Assembly: GCA_021208135.1 (NCBI GenBank) | Contig: JAJOKB010000009.1 | Coordinates: 1 to 47,506, forward strand | Length of the DNA: 47,506 bases | Direction of reading: 5' to 3' | From: Verrucomicrobiota bacterium | Lineage (GTDB): Bacteria; Verrucomicrobiota; Verrucomicrobiia; Opitutales; Oceanipulchritudinaceae | In this document: positions 39,264 through 47,506 of the stretch, in pieces | Layout: every line of letters starts with the position of its first letter | How positions within the stretch are numbered: the stretch's first letter is position 1 | The notes under the pieces: generated by a model | Databases searched by the model: none | What the model saw: only the letters and a program-made list of their open reading frames with translations | What the model was told of the DNA's origin: nothing | Translations under genes and position numbers: made by a program

Positions 39264-40271
39264 ATGTCAAAAGAGCGCATAGACCCTTATGCCCACGAGG
39301 ATTTGTATGCTGTGGACCACTTGCTGAGGTACACTGCGATCACTCCTTGGATCCGCGGCAAAAGAGTTCTGGATGCTGCCTGCGGTACTGGCTTCGGCTC
39401 CCTGTTGATGCTGCGCAACGGCGCGGCGCAGGTGATTGGCGTTGATGTTAGCCAAGCTGCCATCGACCAATGCCAGCAGGAATTACAAGCTACCAACCTG
39501 GACTTTACCTGCTCAGGTTTGGAGGATTTGTCCGCCCTTCAACTGGAACCCTTCGACTGCGTTGTCAGTTTCGAAACCCTGGAACACGTGCGCGAACCAT
39601 GGATTTGCCTGGATAGCCTCACGGCGCAACTCAAGCCTAACGGGATCTTGCTGCTGTCTGTACCCGGTGAGACCGATCAGGACCAAAACAATGAATTTCA
39701 TCTGCACCATTATAAACGCGAAGAATTGCACGGGCGTTTGCGCGCGAAGTTCAAGTACGTCCACTGCTATGCACAAAAATTTCAGGTCATGTCCGCATTG
39801 CGTCCCACTGAGCAAACGAACAACCAACCCATTGAGTTCAAGACCCTGAGCGCTATGCACATCGCTCTCACTGGCGAACCCGAACCGACCGACACCTACT
39901 TGTTTCTCGCCAGCAATGAACCCGTCGACTGCACGCTGGAAACCACCACCGCTTTTTCACGCAACGCTTGGCTCAATCTAGCCAGGGAACGCGCTGAACT
40001 GTACAACAGTGTGGAAAAATTCACTGCGGATATCAAAGCTTTACACCGGAATTTCAAGATTGAGTTTGCTAAAAACAGCGACCTGATTAGAAAATTTACC
40101 AACGCTCTTGCGTGGGGACAATATCACTACGAACAATCCTACGGACGGAAGCCGGAGCAACCTTACATGGATGCAATTCTGGCTGCTCAATCCGAACGTG
40201 AAAAGGTTCTGCAAGCAAGAGTCCATGAACTGGAAGCCGAACTAGAGTCGCTGCGCCAGCCAGCAAAGTAA
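39264..40271 (+). CDS. Class I SAM methyltransferase with helical C-terminal tail
   Basis: 335 aa from ATG 39264 (MSKERIDPYAHEDLYAVDHL); earlier in-frame starts exist at 39246 and 39228. SAM site VLDAACGTGFGSLLMLRNG near 34, VIGVDVSQAAIDQCQQEL, VSFETLEHVREPW and GILLLSVPGETDQDQNNEFH, as in Methyltransf_11/UbiG-like enzymes. The last 90 residues are helical and highly charged (LNLARERAELYNSVEKF, REKVLQARVHELEAELESL), probably coiled coil. Intact. First gene of the plus arm of the glycan locus, 16 bases before the large fused protein. It could methylate a sugar or a chain end. Confidence 0.82.
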   Translation: MSKERIDPYAHEDLYAVDHLLRYTAITPWIRGKRVLDAACGTGFGSLLMLRNGAAQVIGVDVSQAAIDQCQQELQATNLDFTCSGLEDLSALQLEPFDCVVSFETLEHVREPWICLDSLTAQLKPNGILLLSVPGETDQDQNNEFHLHHYKREELHGRLRAKFKYVHCYAQKFQVMSALRPTEQTNNQPIEFKTLSAMHIALTGEPEPTDTYLFLASNEPVDCTLETTTAFSRNAWLNLARERAELYNSVEKFTADIKALHRNFKIEFAKNSDLIRKFTNALAWGQYHYEQSYGRKPEQPYMDAILAAQSEREKVLQARVHELEAELESLRQPAK

Positions 40272-40287
40272 CCATTTTGTAACTTAC

Positions 40288-43200
40288 ATGCCCAAACCTT
40301 CAGCCACAGTTGCGGTTATCACCCGCACCAAGGATCGCCCGGTTTTTCTCATCCGCGCCATTCAGTCAGTACTCAAACAGAGCTTTCAAGACTGGTTACA
40401 CGTCATAGTTAATGACGGAGGTGACAGCGGTACTGTTGACGCATTGGTGAAATGCCATGCGCATGCCTACGGCAACCGCGTAAAGGTGATCCACCACGCC
40501 CAATCCAAAGGCATGCAGGAGGCGTCGAATGCCGCCATTCGCGCCAGCGAAAGCGAATATGTTGTCGTGCATGATGATGACGACAGCTGGCAGCCTGATT
40601 TCCTGCAGCAGACCACCGACTTCCTCAAAAATTGCGGACCAGATAGCACCACACGTGGAGTCGTGACACAAACGACCCAGATACTTGAGGAGGTCAATTC
40701 GACTGGCGAAATTGTGGAACTGGGCCGTCACCCGTATATACAGGTTGACTATGTCACGCTGGCGGAAATGCGTAAGAGCAATTTGTTCGCACCGATTGCA
40801 TTCCTTTATCGTCGCGCTGCACACGAGCAGATAGGCCTGTTCAGGCAGGAATTTGACGTGTTGGGAGACCACGACTTTAATCTCCGCTTCCTGCGCAGAT
40901 TTGATATAGGGGTTTTGCCTAACTACAGTGCCAATTATCATTGGCGTCATCGCAGTATGGGAAATACCGTTACAGCGGGCGTTGAGAAGCATCGGATTGC
41001 CCTTAGCCGGATGAAAAACGCCTACCAACGGGAATACCTGGATAATCCCAAAGAAGCGGTGGGACTGGTTGACGAGATTCCCATGCCGCCGAGACAACGG
41101 CAGCAAGACGCCGGTCCTCTGCGCATCAGGACGAAAAATCCGCTTCCTGCCAAGGCATTGCCAAACTTTCTCGAAGAGTATTCGTTCAAGCTGCTTTCGC
41201 TGGATATCTTTGATACCGCACTCAAGCGCCGCTGCGACCATCCCAGAAATGTGTTTGCCCTACTGGCCGAAAAGGTTGCGCAGTTTTTGCCGGTGACCAT
41301 ACCTGGGTTTGCCGCCCTGCGCGAACTCGCCGAACGTACCGCCAGACAACAGCAAGGCGGAGAAGTCACTCTGGACGATATATACCGCAATCTGGGACAA
41401 GCGCTGTCGCTGGATGCAGCTACCGCTGAAAAAATCAAAGCGATGGAACTGGCCATCGAGGACGATCTTTTGTTCGCTGATCCCGGCATCCTCTCATTGT
41501 ACAAGGAGTGCGTGCAGCGGAATATTCCGGTGATCTTCCTGTCAGACATGTACCTGGATTCGGAAACCTTGGCGTGTTGGCTCGAGGAAAGAGGTTTTGC
41601 CGATGCCAAGGTCATCGTCTCCTGCGAGCAGGGCTTGAGTAAGCACGACGGCGGCTTGTTTGAGATCCTGATTCAACAAACGGGGGTGGCTGCCGGTGAC
41701 ATTTTACATCTGGGAGACAATCTCAGATCCGACTACACCCGAGCCCGAATCGCCGGGCTTCAAGCCTGGCACTACTCGCAGGATTTCTGTTATCTCCCTT
41801 GGTATAAGCAAACCGAGGCCCTTGAGTTTACCCCCGGTGACACGCTGAGCTACCGGATAATGGGCACCATTTCAAAGCGCGGTACACAATCCCCCTGGAG
41901 CTGCGACAAAGTACTTGAAAAATTGGGCTATGAAGCCGCCGGTCCGCTCTATTTTGCCTTTCTGCATTGGGTCCTGAAACGGGCGAAAGTGGATGGGATC
42001 AAAAAATTGATCCTGCTGGGTCGCGATGGGTATTACTGGGAAAAGACGCTGGATATCTTCAAAGCGCATGGCCTGTGCACCGTCGAGTACGCATACATGC
42101 ACGCTTCCAGAAAAGTGCTCAACTTTGCTTCGTTCAAGCGATTGGACGATGAGGCTATGGCGTTTCTGACAACGCCTAACCCTTCGCTCAGAGTTAAGGA
42201 CTTTCTCAGTAGGGCTGGATTACAACCGGACCGCCATGTGGACGCGATGGCAGCAGCCGGATTCGCTGATCCCGAACAAATTCTAACCGTTGATTTGGGT
42301 GGCAGCTTTATTCGCGATTGCTACCTTCAGCAACTTCGGGTGTTGTTTCAACAACTGGAACCCGACCTGTGCGCCTTGTTTGCGCGCGACAGGGCCGGGG
42401 TGCTGCGCTCCCTCGAACAACTGGACTTTGATGCCAAGGATTGCGCCATAGTTGACATTGGCTGGCTCGCATCCAGTTTGCGTCGGTTTCCTGCGATCGT
42501 CGATGACTCAGGAAAAAACGACCGTAACCGGCTACTATTTTGGCACCTGGAGCTACATGGAGCCCATGCCTGGCAACACCCGCTTACATTCTTTCTTCGT
42601 CCACAAGGGCGTGCCATCCTACAACGAGGCATTGGTGCGGGAATCTGTCAATTTCATCGAGAGTCTGCATTCCGCTCCTTTTCCGACGCTTTTGGGATTG
42701 ACTGCAACAGACAAGGGCAGTGAACCCCACTTTGCCAATGCCGCCAGAACAGGAGGGTTTGATGCGGAACAACAGCAACAGCTTTGGCAAGGTGCAGAGT
42801 CCTTTATTGAGGATTTGATTCAGTCGGGCATCAGTTCAGAAACCACCTGTGATTCAAAAGCAGGTTTCATGTACCTGCAATTGATCTTCAAGCGTTTGAT
42901 CTGCGAACCCGCACCGGAGGAAATCAGTGCCTGGGGCGGTCTGGAACACTCTGAAGGTTTTGGTTCCGAAGTGCTGAAACCGCTGGTACAAAAAGTGGCT
43001 GCTGATATCGATGGCGAAAGCTTGCTAAAAGCGTACCAGGGTTCCAACTGGAAGCGTGGGTTCCTCAGCGCATTGCCAACCGCGCAGCGCGAATTCGTGG
43101 TTAACCGCACCAAAGCAGCAGAGTACAAAAGTTATCAGGATTTATACAACGACTTGCAGTACAAAATCCGCGAAGCGGATGATTTATGGGCAGCAAATAA

Positions 43201-43750
43201 TCGATTGCGACTCGACCTCGACGGTGCAGCCAACCAACTCGAGCAAACCAAGGAATTGCTGCGGCATTGGCAGCAGCGCTCTGAGGAATTGGAAACGCAA
43301 CTCGGGGGGAAAAATCAGCAGTTGCATGATTTGCAATCACAGCTCTCCACAACTAGATCTGAAATCTTCAAGTTGAGCGGCGATCTGGAGTGGAAAAACC
43401 AACAAGCCCATGATCTGTGGACACAACAGAATGAGGCGAAATACAAACTGCAATTGTTACAGGATCGCTTCCAGGAACTGACCCGCAACCTGGAAAACAC
43501 TGCGGCATCCAAGGCAAAGTTGGAGCACGATTTGGAATGGAAAAATGATCAGGCGCACAAACTGTGGGCCCAGCATAATGCTGCGGTGCACGAATTGGAA
43601 GCGCTGAAGAACACACTGCAGTCACTGGAACGCCGGCTCGCTGAAGAGTCGGCTGTGCGCGCACAGCTCCAATCTGAATTAACCGAACTTCGCGCAATTT
43701 ACAGCTCTCGCTGGAAGATTGTTAAACACCTGATTACTGGCCGCTCATGA
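40288..43750 (+). CDS. GT2 - HAD/COG5610 - coiled-coil fusion protein (one frameshift)
   Basis: 1153 aa when restored, no signal peptide. Residues 1-260: GT2 glycosyltransferase (AVITRTKDRPVFLIRAIQSV, VIVNDGGDS, VVVHDDDDSW, DFNLRFLRRFDIGV). About 290-500: HAD domain (LLSLDIFDTALKRR, FLSDMYLDSETL, HLGDNLRSDYTRAR). About 540-900: COG5610 partner domain (LILLGRDGYYWEKTLDI, HASRKVLNFASF, AIVDIGWLASSL, HSFFVHKGVPSYNEALV, ESLHSAPFPTLLGLT). About 930-1140: coiled coil with repeats such as LEWKNQQAHDLWTQQN. An extra base near 42490 splits the protein; correction gives RFLRSSMTQEKTTVTGYYFG. The C-terminal stop overlaps the next ATG. It combines in one chain what the minus arm encodes as two genes. Confidence 0.85.
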
Positions 43751-44803
43751 CCCTTTGGCATAAAGACCTCGCCCAACAGCACTTTGCCGGTGCAGACATC
43801 CCGGAACCGGCATTACACGCTCTGTACTCATTGCTCATGGAGCATCCCAGGATTACCGATTTGTTTCAGGGCGGCGGGGATTTGGTGGCCAAATTCATCC
43901 AGCCGCTTACACCGACAGGCATTGTTTACAAACAACCCTATTTTGGAATGACCACCGTCCAGGAACAGGCGTATTGTGAGTGGTATTGCAGCCAGATCTT
44001 CTCCGGTACCGGCGCAGTGGTGGAATTGGGTAGCTTTTTAGGTTCCTTGACCAAGTCCATGGTGGACGGCTTGCGCGCCAACCCCACCCTCGCCACCCGG
44101 CGATCCAAAGTTCTGGTACACGACTTGTTTTGGTGGGACTTCGTCATGGAAGCCTGCGTGCAAGGTACACCATACCAAGGTTGCTGTAAAGAAGGTGATT
44201 GGTTTTGTTGAGTTTTACCGTCGCTGTTTGCGCCCCTGGATCGATCGGATTGAGGTTCGTCAGGCTGATTTAACCCAATTCGAATATGAGCAACAACCCA
44301 TTGAATTCCTCATGCTCGACGTCATGAAGTATGAGGGCCTGGTAAAACAGGTCACGCCACAGTTTTTCCCGTGTCTGATTCCTGGCAAGGGCGTTTCTGT
44401 TCAACCAGGATTATCTGCATTTTATGAAAGCTGGGTTCATGTGATCCAATACCTGCTCAAGGATTGCTTCACTCCTCTGACACCGGTTTATGGATCAGGC
44501 GCGTTTGTATTCAAGTGCGTCAAACAGGTCCCGCTGCATCTTTGTTTGTGGGACAAACCTTTGGCAGAGACCTGGTCGGACGCATTACTGGAGGAAGCCT
44601 TCGCCTACAGCCACCACATCTGTCGGGATGGCCTGGAGTTCGCAGCAGCAGCAGCCCACGTCATGATGTATGTGCACTTCAATCGATTGGAGCAGGCCAA
44701 AAGGCTTTATCGCCAATACGCACCCGCATTTTCCGACAGCCATAGCTTCAAGGAGCTCTACGACTACTGCCTCCACAGTTTGCAGATAAATCTCAAGGAC
44801 TGA
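43747..44803 (+). CDS. SAM-dependent methyltransferase, TylF/macrocin-type (one frameshift)
   Basis: 351 aa when restored. VVELGSFLGSLTKSMVDGL near 91 is the SAM-binding start; VLVHDLFWWDFVMEA follows. The acidic segment IEFLMLDVMKYEGLVKQVTPQFFP holds the metal-ligand region typical of TylF-like sugar O-methyltransferases. An extra base near 44180 breaks the frame; restored text reads VAVKKVIGFVEFYRRCLRPW. The C-terminal third is helical (YVHFNRLEQAKRLYRQYAPA). Its ATG overlaps the stop of the fused protein (ATGA), tying it to that gene. Sugar methylation is plausible but the class I assignment is by motif only. Confidence 0.7.
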
Positions 44804-44822
44804 AGATGACCGTCCGTGGTGA

Positions 44823-46501
44823 ATGGACTCCACAACCAAACAACCTTTCTCATTCGATTTGAAACACTTTGCCGTGGTTTTTGCGGTAGCGTTTGCGGTG
44901 CTCTGCCTCGTTTACCTGCCTACCCTGTTATTCACGTTCGGCCATAGCGACGACTACATCTTTTTCTCATTTTTCCGCAGTGGCCTTTGGCACCCTTTGG
45001 TTAACGAGATCACTGCCATGGGACGCCCGCTTAACTCGTTATTGTTGTGGCTATTCCTCGGGCATGGCAATGACCTGAGCACTCTCACCATTCTGCGCGC
45101 CTTCGGCCTGGCAACCCAAGCCCTCTTCGCCGCCACCATCTATTGTTACCTGCGCCATTCAAACTACACAGCCGCAGCCTCCGCCAGCGTCACCGCTCTG
45201 TGGGTATTCACCCCCGCCATGGCAGTCTATGCAGGTTGGGCCATAGTCACTCACTACGCCTTGGGTCTGACCATGGCCTTCATCGCTGGAGCACTGTTTC
45301 TGGAGGTGGCTACAGCTAAACAATCACAATGGTTCTCAGCTAAATCTTGGCTCACGGCAATCTTGATGGTGTCTGCCATAGCACTGTATCAACCCACCTT
45401 TTATGCAGCATGCATTCCCCTTCTGCTCTGGTATGTTCGCGAGTACCTTGGTAGTTCCGGGAAAAACCCAACTGCCGTATGGATACTTTTCCTGAAATTC
45501 TTCATCTACACTTCCATCATTTTGGTGCTCTATCTGGTAGCCTTTAAGACATTTTCTCTGTTTGTGGATTATGAGGATCCGGCCGTTCAACGAACCAGAT
45601 TGAATATTTTCCGTGTTTTTAGAACTGCCCAAGGACTTGTTTGGATTACTGCTGCTGACATTCAGAAGCTGGACGGTATTTTATTCTCCAATCGCTCAGA
45701 TATTACTAATCTCTGTTAATGGAGCTGTTTTAGTGACTCTGGCAATCAAGCGAGGGTTCACCACACTATTACAGGCAATCTTGATATTCGTGCTCCTGTA
45801 TGGATGGACCTTGATGCCCTTTTATATTGTCGATACCCCCGAAGTTCCGTTCAGAGTTTTGGCTGTTCAACTCATCTTGTCCACTTTCCTCATCTCGGCG
45901 GTTTTACTCCATGGGCACCTATCGACACTCACCAGATTCGCTTCGATTTTGCTCGCTTGCGCAGTAGCTTTTTTTTGCTGGTTGGCTGGGTTATCACGGT
46001 ATCATGAAACCAAACATTACCGAGGTCAATCGCTACCAGGCCACACTTCAGGAGAAATTTGCGGAGTACCCTGAGTTCATTCTATTTAGGTTTTCATTTG
46101 GATTGGAACCCAATGTTATGCGAACGGAAAGGGAGTTTGGCATGCATTCCATGTGGTTGGATTGGGTGCCTCAATATCTGATTCAAATTTTGCTCAACAA
46201 GCAATTCGGCTACCCCGCAATTCCTACGACCATTGACGCTCTGGAACAGGTAATGGTCATCAGAGTTTATCCATGGCAACAGGTCTCTGCCCGTGGATTG
46301 CCAGTGCTTGATGATTATGTGATCAGATTTGGCGCACCATCGCCAACACCTGACACTTATGACCTTGATTTCTGGGGAGTATTTGGACGCACGTCGGCGT
46401 ACATTGAACCCTATGGACTTGTGCAAAAATTGAGCGATGAATGGATCTATCATCCCGACATCGGTTTCCTCAGGTTAAAAAATGGACAAATCCTGGATTA
46501 G
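44823..46501 (+). CDS. Polytopic membrane protein, GtrII/O-antigen-modification type (two frameshifts)
   Basis: 558 aa when restored, about 10-11 membrane helices followed by a soluble C-terminal part. The first loop FTFGHSDDYIFFSFFRSG contains the acidic pair near the start that is usual in GtrII and other GT-C glycosyltransferases, followed by MGRPLNSLLLWLFLGH. Extra bases near 45615 and 46020 break it into three frames; corrections give RVFLELPKDLFGLLLL and a junction before EVNRYQATLQEKFAEYPEF. The last residues read DEWIYHPDIGFLRLKNGQ, short but similar in flavour to the aromatic tail of the secreted protein at 9968. Followed after 20 bases by gtrB, the usual partner of Gtr glycan-decorating enzymes. 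Confidence 0.75.
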
Positions 46502-46521
46502 AACAGAAGATCGCCATCGCC

Positions 46522-47461
46522 ATGCCAGATATCTCCATCGCAGTACCTTGTTATAACGAACAGGAGGGGCTTCAGAGCTTTGTTGATTGCATCATTCCAA
46601 TTCTGGAAAAGACTGGATTGAAGTTTGAAATCGTCTTTGTGAATGACGGCAGCACGGATGATACATGGAAAATTTTGACGCAACTGAGAGCCAATCACGA
46701 TTGCCTGAAAATCATCGATTTATCGCGCAACTTCGGTAAAGAAGCCGCGCTGACTGCGGCATTGGACCACTGCCAGGGATCCGCCATTATCCCTATCGAC
46801 GCAGATCTGCAGGATCCCCCTGATATGATTCCTGAAATGATCAGACTTTGGCATCAGGGATATGAAGTTGTCATAGCCAAAAGACGCACGCGCAAGAGTG
46901 ACTTAATGGGGAAAAGGGTATCCGCAGACTGGTTTTATCGCCTGTTTAATCTGCTTGCAGATACTTCTATACCGCACAACGCAGGTGACTTTAGATTGAT
47001 AGACCGCAAGGTTTTGCGCGCACTACAACAGCTGCGAGAGACCAACAGATTCATGAAAGGTTTGTTCAGTTGGGTCGGTTTTCGCACTGCGACCATTGAA
47101 TTTGACCGTCAACCCCGCATAGCCGGAAATACCAAATGGAGTTCCTGGCGTTTATGGAACTTTGCACTCAATGGGATCTTTTCTTTTAGCAATCTTCCCT
47201 TACGGGTTTGGACCTATATCGGCGCGGCTGTATCATCCGGAGCATTTTTATACGCTGCCTTTCTAATCACTCGCACACTCATTACAGGAGTGGACGTGCC
47301 GGGCTACGCCTCCATCATGGTTGTTATGTTGTTTTTGGGCGGTATCCAATTGGTGGGAATCGGCATACTGGGTGAATATATTGGCAAAATATTTACCGAA
47401 GTTAAAAATCGCCCATTACCTGGTACGTGACCAGAAAGGTTTAACTGAGACTTATAAATAA
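46522..47461 (+). CDS. gtrB: Undecaprenyl-phosphate glycosyltransferase GtrB type (frameshift at the end)
   Basis: 312 aa. Moves a sugar from a nucleotide donor to undecaprenyl phosphate on the inner face of the membrane, for later use by a GtrII-type enzyme outside. ISIAVPCYNEQEGLQSFV, FVNDGSTDDTWKIL, PIDADLQDPPDMIPEM (metal site), SADWFYRLFN and NAGDFRLIDRKVL are diagnostic. Two membrane helices lie near 230-255 and 265-290. An extra C near 47412 truncates the C-terminus; removal gives HYLVRDQKGLTETYK with the stop at 47459-47461. The usual flippase GtrA is not seen before the window ends. The ATG at 46522 follows the membrane protein by 20 bases. Confidence 0.9.
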
Positions 47462-47506
47462 CTGCGTTCAGCGCAAGAAACAGCAGCTGGTTCGCCACGT
47501 CTCAGT
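47462..47506. other. Right edge, nothing assigned
   Basis: 45 bases after gtrB. No start codon with a supportable frame, repeat or terminator seen; a gtrA could begin beyond the window. Confidence 0.5.

Noticed and set aside
40396-41241. 281-aa antisense frame inside the GT2-HAD fusion
   Set aside because: Opposite strand of a well-supported gene, with no recognisable motif.
47304-47498. Minus-strand small frame at the right edge
   Set aside because: Overlaps the gtrB C-terminus and shows no GtrA-like helices.

Overview
The window reads as a chromosomal segment of a Verrucomicrobiota bacterium, most likely class Opitutia. The lineage call is an inference. It rests on a nucleoside monophosphate kinase with a long extra C-terminal domain, the style of the alanyl-tRNA synthetase and FtsK sequences, a secretin resembling the Verrucomicrobial Amuc_1098 group, and a secreted protein with an aromatic-rich C-terminus. 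Base composition is near 50% GC. No rRNA, tRNA or CRISPR array was seen. One feature dominates: about 34 one-base insertions or deletions, mostly in short homopolymers, break 21 genes. Correcting each one restores a family-like protein and a length divisible by three. I therefore annotate restored genes over their full span and treat the breaks as probable sequence errors rather than decay.

Layout. (1) 1-265: the start of a REP-associated Y1 transposase (minus) and three copies of a GACTGTCC motif. (2) 265-2002 (minus): polX. (3) 2142-9980 (plus): leuB, alaS, a membrane-domain-less ftsK, a helical-repeat protein, and two small proteins sharing an FPFPxPP motif; several genes are joined by ATGA/TAATG overlaps. 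(4) 21523-9968 (minus): one co-directional array of NMP kinase, M29 aminopeptidase, adenosine deaminase, Gfo/Idh oxidoreductase and RluA-family pseudouridine synthase, followed by a secretion or pilus module (GspL/PilM-like, small bitopic protein, secretin) and a secreted FN3/DUF4214-like protein. (5) 21524-22782: an unknown gene bracketed by GACTGTCC repeats. (6) 22783-27367 (plus): SDR, GPH sugar-type transporter, coclaurine N-methyltransferase/CFA-like enzyme, an 85-aa protein, a SUI1/YciH protein and Ogt.

(7) 39164-27373 (minus) and 39264-47461 (plus) diverge from a 99-base spacer and form a surface-glycan locus. The minus arm has a GT2 glycosyltransferase, a COG5610-type HAD protein and the Wzm/Wzt polysaccharide exporter, where Wzt has a C-terminal sugar-binding-type domain. 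It then runs into a metal P-type ATPase, a MATE transporter, a LolA-like membrane protein and a UvrD helicase. The plus arm has a methyltransferase with a helical tail, a 1153-aa GT2-HAD-COG5610-coiled-coil fusion, a second methyltransferase, a polytopic GtrII-like protein and GtrB.

The most interesting point is that the two arms carry the same GT2 + HAD architecture, once as two genes overlapping by ATGA and once fused to a coiled coil. Together with the Wzt C-terminal domain and nearby methyltransferases, this suggests a capped-glycan export system, possibly with a coiled-coil length ruler. That function is inference.
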